Assembly (NCBI GenBank): GCA_034112105.1 | Contig: JAWUVZ010000068.1 | Span: forward strand, 1-39,464 | Length of the DNA: 39,464 bases | Direction of reading: 5' to 3' | DNA from: Glaciecola sp034112105 | Lineage (GTDB): Bacteria; Pseudomonadota; Gammaproteobacteria; Enterobacterales; Alteromonadaceae | In this document: positions 8,013-16,382 of the stretch, in pieces | Position numbering within the stretch: position 1 is the stretch's first letter | Layout of the letters: every line of letters starts with the position of its first letter | Notes under the pieces: generated by a model | Database searches by the model: none | Told to the model about the DNA's origin: nothing | The model's input: the letters and a program-made list of their open reading frames with translations, nothing else | Translations under genes and position numbers: made by a program

Positions 8013-9159
8013 TAAATTCGCCTCCTTGAGAGTTAAATAAAAGGGCAAGTTCTTTTGCAAAAATATGTCTTCGCCAGCCACTCACTATATCAGGCTGCAA
8101 TTTCACCGAATCTAATTCATCAATTTCAAACCAGCACCATTTCAGCCATTGGTTTAGCTGTTTTTTAGAGGCAAGAACTTCCACTCTCGTAGCATGCTTT
8201 TCTGCTAACCCTTCGCAAACGACTTTTAGCACAGCCAATGCTTTTTTATAATCGTTAAAATCTGTTAAACGCTGAATTTTCGAAGGGCAATCTTCAAAAT
8301 CAGTATTACGCGCATTTTGCACTAGTTCTAATAATATATCGGTATGTATTCGTGCTTCTTTTGGTGTGATTGCCTCCAATTGGAATAACTGAGCCTTATT
8401 CTCAGGAAGTTTAGTGGCAACTTCAAGCATACCTTGCTCTCGCAATACAAAATTAATTGCCATGTCACGTTTTTGTGCCTGCTGTAAACGCCAACTTGCT
8501 ATTTCTTTTAATGCTTGTCGCGATTGAGCACCAATTTTCCAATTATTTTTGAGCGATAAGTAAGCTAAATCACTCGGTATTTCTGCACGTTTTTTTGATG
8601 ACAAAAAAGCCGACTCTTGATAAACCCAATCTGTCTGTCCGATTTTTTCGACTTTCTCAGCGAGTTGGCGATAAACAGGTAATAAATAGAATACATCTGC
8701 CGCAGCATATTTCAATTGCTCAGCTGACAATGGGCGGGCAATCCAATCTGTTCTAGACTCCCCCTTATCAACATGCACATTCAACATCTGCTCAACTAAA
8801 TTGGCATACCCAAGGCTTTGGCCCATATCTAGCAAGTTGGCAGCAAACTGAGAGTCAAAGAGTGGTGTTGGCGTTACTTTTAAGTTAAACCATAATGCAT
8901 CTAAGTCTTCAGAGCATGAGTGCAACACCTTTATAATTGACGGATCTACCAATATTTCGTTAAAAACTAATAAATCATCCAATGCCACAGGATCAATTAG
9001 ACCTAGGTGCTCACCATCATAAACTTGAATAAGACCAAGTTGCGGCACAAGTGTTCTAGTGCGCACAAACTCAGTGTCAATTGCTAAAGCATCTGCATTG
9101 GCAATGCGCGCGCAGTAATCTGTTAGCGCTTCGGGCGTGTCTATATATTCAAAATTCAT
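7993..9159 (-). CDS. rnd: Ribonuclease D
   Basis: This is a 3'-5' exoribonuclease that trims tRNA precursors and other small structured RNAs. The 388-aa protein has a DEDDy exonuclease domain: D28 and E30 in IDTEFVRT, FDSQFAANLL, and YAAADVFYLLPVY carrying the Tyr and last Asp. One or two HRDC-type helical domains follow (residues about 210-380). E. coli RNase D has 375 aa. It starts immediately after the fadD stop, with no gap, and its end holds the ycgL ribosome-binding site. fadD-rnd adjacency is the same in E. coli. Confidence 0.94.
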   Translation of the reverse strand: MNFEYIDTPEALTDYCARIANADALAIDTEFVRTRTLVPQLGLIQVYDGEHLGLIDPVALDDLLVFNEILVDPSIIKVLHSCSEDLDALWFNLKVTPTPLFDSQFAANLLDMGQSLGYANLVEQMLNVHVDKGESRTDWIARPLSAEQLKYAAADVFYLLPVYRQLAEKVEKIGQTDWVYQESAFLSSKKRAEIPSDLAYLSLKNNWKIGAQSRQALKEIASWRLQQAQKRDMAINFVLREQGMLEVATKLPENKAQLFQLEAITPKEARIHTDILLELVQNARNTDFEDCPSKIQRLTDFNDYKKALAVLKVVCEGLAEKHATRVEVLASKKQLNQWLKWCWFEIDELDSVKLQPDIVSGWRRHIFAKELALLFNSQGGEFNALRSL

Positions 9160-10812
9160 CTAATCTCGCAACTCTCGACGTAATATTTTACCGACATTAG
9201 TTTTTGGCAAGTTATCTCTAAATTCGATAATTTTAGGAACTTTATAACCCGTCAATAACGACTTACAATGTTCAACAATCTGTTGTTCAGTGACATTCTC
9301 ATCTTTCTTCACAACAAATAACTTTACAACCTCACCAGATACTTCATGGGGAATACCGATTGCTGCAGCCTCAAGCACACCATCATGCATCGCTGCGATT
9401 TCTTCAATCTCATTTGGAAAAACATTAAAACCTGAGACTAAAATCATGTCTTTCTTGCGGTCGACGATATAAAAAAAGCCATCATCATCCATCTTCGCAA
9501 TATCACCGGTTGCCAACCAGCCATCTTTCATAATTTCTGCAGTCGCTTCAGGACGATTTAAGTAGCCCAGCATAACCTGCGGACCTTTTACATATAACTC
9601 ACCCGCTTCGCCATGTTTGACTTCGTTACCGTCATCATCAACTAACTTTATATCAGTAGAGGGCACAGGCAGACCGATTGACCCTTTATAAGCTTTGATG
9701 TTAGTCGGATTTACGGTTACCACTGGAGAACATTCTGTAAGACCGTAACCTTCCAATAAAACACTACCCGTTACTTTTTCCCATTTTTCGGCTACGCCAC
9801 GCTGCACAGCCATGCCCCCGCCCAGTCCAAATTTAAAATTGGAATAATCAAGCTCTGCGAATCCAGGTGTATTTAACAGGCCATTAAATAACGTATTAAC
9901 ACCGGTAATAACGGCGAATGGGTATCTATTTAACTCGCTAACAAATCCTTTCATATCTCGAGGATTAGTTATCAATAAGTTGGGACAACCATATTTTAAG
10001 AACGTTAAACAATTACTCGTTAACGCAAATATATGATAAAGCGGCAATGCGGTAACCACTAAATCTTTGCCAACCGTTACGGAAGCCTCGAGCGTACCCG
10101 ATACTTGTTCTAAATTCGCCACCATATTTTTGTGCGTCAGCATAGCCCCTTTTGAAACGCCTGTTGTTCCGCCGGTGTATTGCAGAAAAGCAATATCAGA
10201 GGGCAATACTTTGGGTCGGGAATATGTTTGATTTTCGCCTATTGCCATTGCTTGTGAAAAACGTTTAGCCTGCGGAAGGTTAAACTCAGGTACCATTTTC
10301 TTGATATATTTCACTGCAAAATTAACTAACCACCTTTTCGGAGTTGGCAGCATATCAGCGATGCTAGTTAATAAGACTTCTTTTACTGATGTATTGTTGA
10401 TGACTTCAGCTAATATGTGGGCAAAATTTTCAACAATAACGATGGTTTTAACATTCGCATCGATAAGTTGATGTTGCAGTTCGCGCGCCGTATACAAAGG
10501 GTTTACATTAACCACCGTCATACCAGCTCTCAATACGCCAAACAAAGCAATCGGATATTGCAGTAAGTTGGGCATCATTATCGCGATAGCATCCCCTTTT
10601 TGCAGCCCTTGGCTTTGCAAATATGCAGCAAATTGCATAGATAACACGTCTAAATCTTCAAACGTAATTTCATGACCCATATTGATAAATGCTGTTTGAT
10701 TTGCGTATTCAGCAACAGAAGATTCAAATATTTCCAAGAGTGTCGACAAGCTATCAACATTTATCTCGGACTGCATGGTTTTGTCGTAATGCTTTAACCA
10801 GACTTTTTCCAC
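9160..10812 (-). CDS. fadD: Long-chain-fatty-acid-CoA ligase FadD
   Basis: FadD activates long-chain fatty acids to acyl-CoA with ATP at the inner membrane, the entry step of beta-oxidation and the source of the FadR ligand. At 550 aa it is close to the E. coli length (561). Motifs are the P-loop-like YTGGTTGVSKG (212-222), EGYGLTECSPVV, WLATGDIA and the fatty-acyl-CoA synthetase signature around DRKKDMILVSGFNVFPNEIE. A C-terminal lysine lies in KTNVGKILRRELRD. The start is GTG with AAAGGA 7 bases upstream, and the N-terminus MEKVWLKHY aligns with E. coli MKKVWLNRY. It heads a tight minus-strand run ending with ycgN. No FadR operator was recognised upstream. Confidence 0.96.
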   Translation of the reverse strand: MEKVWLKHYDKTMQSEINVDSLSTLLEIFESSVAEYANQTAFINMGHEITFEDLDVLSMQFAAYLQSQGLQKGDAIAIMMPNLLQYPIALFGVLRAGMTVVNVNPLYTARELQHQLIDANVKTIVIVENFAHILAEVINNTSVKEVLLTSIADMLPTPKRWLVNFAVKYIKKMVPEFNLPQAKRFSQAMAIGENQTYSRPKVLPSDIAFLQYTGGTTGVSKGAMLTHKNMVANLEQVSGTLEASVTVGKDLVVTALPLYHIFALTSNCLTFLKYGCPNLLITNPRDMKGFVSELNRYPFAVITGVNTLFNGLLNTPGFAELDYSNFKFGLGGGMAVQRGVAEKWEKVTGSVLLEGYGLTECSPVVTVNPTNIKAYKGSIGLPVPSTDIKLVDDDGNEVKHGEAGELYVKGPQVMLGYLNRPEATAEIMKDGWLATGDIAKMDDDGFFYIVDRKKDMILVSGFNVFPNEIEEIAAMHDGVLEAAAIGIPHEVSGEVVKLFVVKKDENVTEQQIVEHCKSLLTGYKVPKIIEFRDNLPKTNVGKILRRELRD

Positions 10813-10913
10813 GTTTTGTCCTTTAAAAAAGTTTTTGTGTGCGCCACGCCTATGCGAAGTCTTATTTTTATTTAGATATCTGTTTAGCCTAACTATGCCC
10901 TTTCAACGAAGAG

Positions 10914-10937
10914 ATTAGCTGATTAAAATCAGCTAAT
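10914..10937. repeat. Perfect inverted repeat upstream of fadD
   Basis: ATTAGCTGATT (10914-10924) and AATCAGCTAAT (10927-10937) form a perfect 11-bp dyad with a 2-base centre, about 100 bp upstream of fadD and 115 bp past the hydrolase stop. It lacks a U-tract in either direction, and the short centre favours a protein-binding dyad or cruciform over a terminator. It does not match the FadR consensus. Confidence 0.5.
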
Positions 10938-11052
10938 TAAATCTAGTATACACCCTAATACTAAAGGATGATTGCGCAAAGATAAACTTCAACAGACATT
11001 CATCTGGTGAATACAAACAATATGTTTAATTAATCGCCATCTATAGCGGTTA

Positions 11053-11901
11053 TTAACTGCAATGTTGGATAATAATTCCTGAAATTAAGCCGGCAGCTTC
11101 CATATGAACATGATGTCCACCCTCAACTATTGTTAACTTGGCGTCTTTAAATAATGATTTTCGTTGTGCTATTAGGGCATTGACTTTACTAAAGCCTGTA
11201 CTTCCTAGCACAAAATGAATCGGGCATTGAATGCCCTGCATTAAATTCTCGGCTTGAGCTTGGGTCAATCTGAGTGACGATATGGTTCTCAGTCGTTTAT
11301 CTGTCGACCATTGAATAGCGCCAGATTGAACATCAATTTTGATGTTTCTTTGCAGTATCGTTGTTGCATTTTCTGAATTGAGATCACTGACTTTTTGGCG
11401 AGATTGTACAATTGATTCTACATCTTTAGGGTGCTTAATGACTTTTTCATTGTTATCAATTCGGCTTATAATTGCTTTTTTTAACTGTTCTATACTGGTC
11501 GACTCAGGCTCTGTCAGCGGCCCCGCCGACTCGATACAGACAAAACTTCGCACAAATTCGGGAAAAATAGCACAGTACATGCTTGATATGATGCCTCCTA
11601 ATGAATGACCAACAATTGAGAATTGAGTCCATCCTTGAGCATTCACCAAACAGTGTAAGTCATGCACATAATCCAACAGGTGATAATGCGCATCTGCACT
11701 TCGATGGGATGACTTTCCGTGCCCGGGTAAGTCGATCGCAATAACATGGAAATCATCAAGGAGCTCAATTAGCTTAGTAAAACTGGCGGCGTTATCTAAC
11801 CAACCATGCACCATTAACAATAAAGGCTTGTCAGTTTGACCATTACTCAATGCTGCAATCTTGCGGTTTGGTATCGTAAAAATCAGTTCAGTGCTGCTCA
11901 T
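11053..11901 (-). CDS. Alpha/beta-fold hydrolase
   Basis: This is a 282-aa soluble esterase/lipase-like hydrolase without a signal peptide. The oxyanion segment is MVHGWLDNAASF (about 30-41). The nucleophile elbow GHSLGG places Ser100 as catalytic, and EGGHHVHME near the C-terminus supplies the histidine (263/264). The sequence resembles the YbfF/MhpC-type clade, but the substrate cannot be inferred. It lies on the same strand between slp and fadD, 240 bp before fadD, so it may be separately transcribed. Its likely ribosome-binding sequence (AGGA) is 12 bases from the ATG and inside a small hairpin. Confidence 0.85.
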   Translation of the reverse strand: MSSTELIFTIPNRKIAALSNGQTDKPLLLMVHGWLDNAASFTKLIELLDDFHVIAIDLPGHGKSSHRSADAHYHLLDYVHDLHCLVNAQGWTQFSIVGHSLGGIISSMYCAIFPEFVRSFVCIESAGPLTEPESTSIEQLKKAIISRIDNNEKVIKHPKDVESIVQSRQKVSDLNSENATTILQRNIKIDVQSGAIQWSTDKRLRTISSLRLTQAQAENLMQGIQCPIHFVLGSTGFSKVNALIAQRKSLFKDAKLTIVEGGHHVHMEAAGLISGIIIQHCS

Positions 11902-11948
11902 TTATAGGAGTTTTCCTATTGCGTTACATTAAAATTGCAAATAAAACA

Positions 11949-11968
11949 AAAGCGGCAATTGCCGCTTT
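11949..11968 (-). terminator. Rho-independent terminator of slp
   Basis: The perfect palindrome AAAGCGGCAATTGCCGCTTT, read on the minus strand, is followed by TGTTTTATTTG, giving a GC-rich stem and U-rich tail 46 bases after the slp stop. Confidence 0.75.
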
Positions 11969-12014
11969 GTAACTATTTTGATAAAAACTTGAGAACGTCA
12001 GCAGGCAACCCTAC

Positions 12015-12677
12015 TTATTTTGGATGCTCTTGTGTCTTACTTTTTAATCTATCGCTTTCGCCTAACCTGACACGGTTCTTCGCACCAGTCGTACCTGTTC
12101 TACTTTTATTCGTTTGCACTCTGATGGTGGCTCTAGTATGGAAAAAGCCATAAGGTCTCCAGTAATCTCGTCTTACACCCATGCCCCAATATGGCGATAA
12201 GTCAGAATAATAGAATCCCGACATGCGATATTCCTCAGTCTCTTTCCACATATAATAACCGCTGGCTAACAAGACTGGGTAGATATAAGTTTGCTCCCCA
12301 ATAATGCCCTCTGAAGGCTCCCCTAACTCGCCTAAAAAAGTAATTAAACGCCCTTTCTCGAACACGAGTGGATCAATAAAACCCGCTACTTGTACTTTAA
12401 ATCGTCCAGCGCTATCTAAGTTGGTCCGCGGCTTGCCATAAGGATTACTGGGATATTGTAAGATTTCTACCTCTGAATACTCCTCTTTGTTCTCAACACT
12501 AACGATTTCACCGCCCCAACGCGCCTTTGCACCCTGCCCAGTTTCATTACCGCTAATGATACTCTCAAATGGAATTAACTTTTCGTTGTCCGATACTTTT
12601 ATTTGATCGGGCACGATAGCGCATCCACCTACCAATAAGGTAAGCGCTACGACAGATGTTTTAAACAATGAATGCAT
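12015..12677 (-). CDS. slp: Slp family outer-membrane lipoprotein
   Basis: This is a 220-aa lipoprotein of the Slp/YeaY family, a starvation-linked outer-membrane lipoprotein of unclear function. The signal peptide ends in a lipobox LVGGC with the lipidated Cys19. The conserved core includes ARWGGEIVSVENK, a region about NPYGKPRTN and GRFKVQVAGFIDP. A Tyr/Trp-rich segment (YYSDLSPYWGMGVRRDYWRPYG) and a basic, disordered-looking tail follow. In E. coli yeaY occupies the same place between tsaB and fadD, so this is more likely the YeaY orthologue than Slp itself. Confidence 0.88.
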   Translation of the reverse strand: MHSLFKTSVVALTLLVGGCAIVPDQIKVSDNEKLIPFESIISGNETGQGAKARWGGEIVSVENKEEYSEVEILQYPSNPYGKPRTNLDSAGRFKVQVAGFIDPLVFEKGRLITFLGELGEPSEGIIGEQTYIYPVLLASGYYMWKETEEYRMSGFYYSDLSPYWGMGVRRDYWRPYGFFHTRATIRVQTNKSRTGTTGAKNRVRLGESDRLKSKTQEHPK

Positions 12678-13009
12678 AAATTTACTCCAAAATTATCGTT
12701 GATATACGATTGAGTGGTTATTTTTACCTACAGTATGTTTTTACGTCTCCTATTGAAGGATTTTATTCACATTCGTTGGCTAACTTAATAAAATTGTTTT
12801 CTAACTCGGTTCTAGGAACAATCTGAAATCACTCAAAACTAAATCATCTCGTGTTTTGCTCTTTTCTTTTGTCTTACTGTTATCTTATACGAACACAAAG
12901 CCAAATAGATTGCTTCATGATATCACCTTTGTTAATTAACTAAGAGTCCTCTCTTCTACCTTGTATCATCAGGCCTTTAGGGGTGTAATATTTAGTTCTT
13001 TTTGGTCCT
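12678..13009. other. Intergenic region upstream of slp
   Basis: About 330 bp with no gene I can support. It should contain the slp promoter (leftward), but none is close to consensus. A lone DnaA-box match TTATTCACA at 12773-12781 is within chance expectation. A short GGCGT/ACGCC hairpin overlaps the last codons of the gene on the right. Confidence 0.4.
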
Positions 13010-13339
13010 TCAGGCGTAAATATCGACGCCTAAAAGCAGTGTAATATCATCTCTCTTCTCTTGCGTTTCTATTGACTTATAAATGGCTAACTCTTGGCGA
13101 GTGCGCAAGTTAGGATTATCGTCATAGTTAGTTGACTGTTTGAAGGATTCCGCTCTTTGGAATACCTCCTCATTACCTGCAACTAACCTCTGCTGTTCAG
13201 CTTTCACAACGCCTTTCTGCTCAGCATCACTGACTTGCTCAAGCAGACCACGTTTAATAATTGGAGATTGGGATGCATTGTCAATAGAGTCCTTCGCAAT
13301 AAAAATTGCACTACTACTCTTGATATTCGCCGTATCCAT
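13010..13339 (-). CDS. Small hypothetical protein between tsaB and slp, 109 aa
   Basis: I do not recognise a named family. The protein is hydrophilic with no signal peptide or membrane helix. Residues 36-70 (VSDAEQKGVVKAEQQRLVAGNEEVFQRAE) are probably helical, and the tail RDDITLLLGVDIYA ends with a motif I associate with small Alteromonadales proteins. The ATG has a good ribosome-binding site (GGGAGAG, about 4 bases upstream). It lies 42 bases downstream of tsaB on the same strand, so it probably belongs to the yoaA-tsaB transcript. The frame is clean, and the antisense ORF (13140-13430) is unconvincing. Confidence 0.7.
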   Translation of the reverse strand: MDTANIKSSSAIFIAKDSIDNASQSPIIKRGLLEQVSDAEQKGVVKAEQQRLVAGNEEVFQRAESFKQSTNYDDNPNLRTRQELAIYKSIETQEKRDDITLLLGVDIYA

Positions 13340-13381
13340 TTACTCTCCCATTAACGCCATAACTATATACGTAGCGTCAGA

Positions 13382-14092
13382 TTATTCTTTACCCGGTAAC
13401 TTTTTCCAAGTTACTTTGTCACGTAAATAAATAGGTGTGACATCATCAACACCAATCGTTTTACCATCTTTAAATGCTTGTTCGGCAATCGGCAGAATAT
13501 ACTCTGCAGAAGGGTACAGTACGTTAATCGCAACGCCATTTTGCAGTGTTAAAAACGCTTCGCTGTGCGCATCCCAACCTGTTCCGGCTCTTCCGTAGGC
13601 TGCATTATCATCGCTAATTTCTGCGAATTTTGCAACAGCCTCTGCTGGCGTCAAAACGGCTTCACTTTGGCGCTCTTTGACAATTCCCCCAGCAACACCC
13701 TGTTGAACCTCAAAATGCCCGAAATAGACCTCTTGCATTCGGGCATCTATCAACACTTTTGTGAACAGATGACCATGCTGCATATAATTTTGCTGAGCCA
13801 TTGCTGCGAGTGTAGAAACCTCTATGACGGGTAAGTCTGAACCGAGTGCTAAACCTTGCACAACTCCAGTTGCAATTCGTACTCCAGTAAAACTGCCTGG
13901 TCCTCTGCCATAAGCTAGTGCATCTAAATCACCAATTTTAATGCCATGTTTGCTTAGCAATTTATCTATCATGGGCAGTATACGTTGGCTGTGCTGTTGC
14001 GGACAAATTTCAAAAATCATGTCCGTTATATCGTGATTTAACAATGCCACCGAACATGCTTCGGTCGCGGTATCTATCGCTAATATTTTCAT
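13382..14092 (-). CDS. tsaB: tRNA threonylcarbamoyladenosine biosynthesis protein TsaB
   Basis: TsaB partners TsaD and TsaE in making N6-threonylcarbamoyladenosine at position 37 of ANN-decoding tRNAs. It is an ASKHA-fold protein without its own catalytic site. At 236 aa it is of normal length (E. coli 231). Diagnostic sequence is IDTATEACSVAL at the N-terminus, QQHSQRILPMI, and the LAYGRGPGSFTGVRIATG block. The start codon overlaps the yoaA stop by 1 base (TAATG), giving tight translational coupling. The same yoaA-tsaB pair occurs in E. coli. Confidence 0.95.
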   Translation of the reverse strand: MKILAIDTATEACSVALLNHDITDMIFEICPQQHSQRILPMIDKLLSKHGIKIGDLDALAYGRGPGSFTGVRIATGVVQGLALGSDLPVIEVSTLAAMAQQNYMQHGHLFTKVLIDARMQEVYFGHFEVQQGVAGGIVKERQSEAVLTPAEAVAKFAEISDDNAAYGRAGTGWDAHSEAFLTLQNGVAINVLYPSAEYILPIAEQAFKDGKTIGVDDVTPIYLRDKVTWKKLPGKE

Positions 14093-16005
14093 TATTCAAT
14101 CTTATTTAAAAAGGCGGCAACCGCATCCAAACTCCGAGTTCGCTTCATATTTGGCAAACTCGCAATAAACGTTTGGCCATATTGTTTTGTTACTAAGCGG
14201 TTATCGCAAATAACCAATACTCCTTTATCGGTCTCATCACGAATAAGACGCCCAGCGCCTTGCTTTAATGTAATAACCGCTTGTGGAATTTGGATCTGCG
14301 CAAAGGCATTACCGCCCTGCTTCTTGCAATCCTCTATACGCGCTTGCAATAGAGGATCATCAGGCGATGCAAAAGGTAGTTTATCAATCATAACACAGAG
14401 CAGGTCATTGCCCTTAACATCAACACCCTCCCAGAATGCTCCGGTCCCAAACAAAACTGCATTTTGATTTTTAAGATACTCGTCTAATAGCGCTTGTTTA
14501 GTTGTGCTGCCTTGAACTAATACTGGGTTATCTATCTTTTCTTGCACAAGCTCAGCCACTTCACGCATCATTGCGTGGCTCGTAAACAGAATAAATGCTC
14601 TGCCTTTGCTCGCATCAATTAGACGACACGCGATATCCACTAAATTATACTTAATTGCTCTATCATTCGGTTCAGGTAAAAAGCGTGGAATACACAACAT
14701 CGCCTGATTTTGATAATCAAACGGACTGCCTAATGATAAGGTTTTTGCTTTGTAGAGGCCCATATGATTTCGGTAATGATCAAAGTTGTCGTCCACCATT
14801 AACGTTGCCGATGTAAATATCCAAGCAGCATTTTGCGCTTCCATTATCGCTGAAAATTTATCAGCTATACTGAGCGGGGTAAGGTGCAAAACAATTTGTC
14901 TTGGGGTTGTTTCGTACCACAAGCTCACCCCTGTGCGTTGAATATCAGTTACATGACTTAAACACTGGCTAAATTCGGCGACACGTTCGATCATCATGTC
15001 GAGATCTTTGTCTCGGCCTTGTTGAATGTTAGCAATTGAAGATAACTGTTCAAGGCTTTGTTTAATAACAGCTATTTGGTTAGCAACATCCGTTTGTTCG
15101 AGCTTTTTGGCCCAATTACCACGGATAGGATTATGCGGAAATAACAAACGTAAATCGGCCATATGCATTTGGCACTTTTCCGCAATCTTACCCAACTGAT
15201 CTGCATCTTTTAGCACCGACCTTGTTATCGCGATAATGTCCTTGGTCAAATCCTGAACTTGTCTACTCGAAAAGTTTTCGCCGAAGTATTCACTCGCTAT
15301 ATCGGGCACTTGGTGTGCTTCATCAAAAATAACGACGTCCACATCCGGAATTAGTTCACCAAAACCAGTATCTTTTAGTGCTAAATCTGCAAAAAACAAA
15401 TGATGGTTAACCACAATTACATCTGCTTCCATCGCATTTCTTCTTGCTTTTACTAAGTAACAGTCTTCGTAACTCGGGCAGTCTTTTCCTAAACAATTAT
15501 CCACTGTAGACGTGACTATCGGCAGCACCTTAGCGTCTTCTTTAATGCTTTTTAGTTCTCCAATATCACCTGTTGAGGTCGTACTCGCCCACTTTCTCAC
15601 TAAACTAAATTCGTTAAGCACTTCTTTTTCAAGCAATACGTTGCCACCACCATGCTGTGAAAGACGGTGTAAACAAAGATAATTAGCACGCCCCTTCAAT
15701 AGTGCTGTTTTTCTAGTTTTATCTATCGCTTTTTTGACTGTGGGTAAGTCACGATGAAATAGTTGCTCTTGTAAATTTTTTGTCCCTGTTGACACAATAA
15801 ACTTTTTCTTAGACAGCAGTGCTGGCGCCAAATAAGCAAAAGTTTTGCCGGTTCCAGTGCCTGCTTCAACAATCAAAGAACCTCGCTCTTTAATTGCTGT
15901 GGCGACAGCTTTAGCCATTGTTGTTTGCGCTTCTCTGGGGGTGAATCCGGAGATAACTTCAGCCAACGGACCAGGATTCGAGAAAAAGGACTCAATTTCA
16001 GACAT
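14092..16005 (-). CDS. yoaA: YoaA, DinG/XPD-family Fe-S DNA helicase
   Basis: This is an ATP-dependent superfamily 2 helicase. E. coli YoaA works with the HolC clamp-loader subunit in damage tolerance. The 637-aa protein has Walker A EAGTGTGKT (47-55), an XPD-type Fe-S cluster with C111, C171, C176 and C182, the DEAH box at 228-231, helicase motifs TSATLM and ILFTSHAMM, and the C-terminal QGAGRLIRDETDKG. The E. coli protein has 636 aa. The four cysteines separate it from Fe-S-free helicases. It heads the yoaA-tsaB transcript. Confidence 0.93.
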   Translation of the reverse strand: MSEIESFFSNPGPLAEVISGFTPREAQTTMAKAVATAIKERGSLIVEAGTGTGKTFAYLAPALLSKKKFIVSTGTKNLQEQLFHRDLPTVKKAIDKTRKTALLKGRANYLCLHRLSQHGGGNVLLEKEVLNEFSLVRKWASTTSTGDIGELKSIKEDAKVLPIVTSTVDNCLGKDCPSYEDCYLVKARRNAMEADVIVVNHHLFFADLALKDTGFGELIPDVDVVIFDEAHQVPDIASEYFGENFSSRQVQDLTKDIIAITRSVLKDADQLGKIAEKCQMHMADLRLLFPHNPIRGNWAKKLEQTDVANQIAVIKQSLEQLSSIANIQQGRDKDLDMMIERVAEFSQCLSHVTDIQRTGVSLWYETTPRQIVLHLTPLSIADKFSAIMEAQNAAWIFTSATLMVDDNFDHYRNHMGLYKAKTLSLGSPFDYQNQAMLCIPRFLPEPNDRAIKYNLVDIACRLIDASKGRAFILFTSHAMMREVAELVQEKIDNPVLVQGSTTKQALLDEYLKNQNAVLFGTGAFWEGVDVKGNDLLCVMIDKLPFASPDDPLLQARIEDCKKQGGNAFAQIQIPQAVITLKQGAGRLIRDETDKGVLVICDNRLVTKQYGQTFIASLPNMKRTRSLDAVAAFLNKIE

Positions 16006-16382
16006 TAATTTTTATTTATTCCGGTGTGGGGACAATTAGATTTCGTATTACATTATGCCAAATAAGCGAATCAAGTTTTTATTAATTTCAAGCCAATTGC
16101 AGTAATTAATTGTTCAAATTAAAAATAACATACGGCAACTGCACAATGGCACATCTCATTAATTGAATCTATAGAACAATATGACAGATCTCTATAGACG
16201 CTTTTTTTTATAGACGCTGTTTTGCAAATAAATACGGCACTTCGTCAGTATTTGTCGGAATATTGTATAACGTTACGATTAAAGAGGAGAGTAGTTTGTA
16301 ATAAAAAGCTCCGACGTGTTAAAAACAGCGGAGCTTTTTTGCTATTAACAAACTGCTAACACGTATTTGAAACCGAGGTCTC
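16006..16382. other. Intergenic region between yoaA and natB
   Basis: About 375 bp without a gene. It contains a 10-bp direct repeat TATAGACGCT at 16193-16202 and 16209-16218 separated by a T-tract, and a strong bidirectional terminator at its right end. A small-RNA gene ending at that terminator is possible, but no convincing promoter was found. Confidence 0.45.
16303..16339. terminator. Bidirectional intrinsic terminator
   Basis: A perfect 11-bp stem, AAAAAGCTCCG (16303-16313) and CGGAGCTTTTT (16329-16339), has T-tracts in both orientations. It sits 43 bases past the natB stop and is well placed to end the natAB transcript. Confidence 0.8.

Noticed and set aside
12773..12781. Lone DnaA box TTATTCACA
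   Set aside because: About one such match is expected by chance in a window this long and it has no partner.
12940..13025. Minus-strand out-of-frame tail reading FTPEGPKRTKYYTPKG just past the 109-aa gene
   Set aside because: It looks protein-like at first sight but has no usable start, and the gene before it ends in a plausible native terminus, so a frameshift is not needed.
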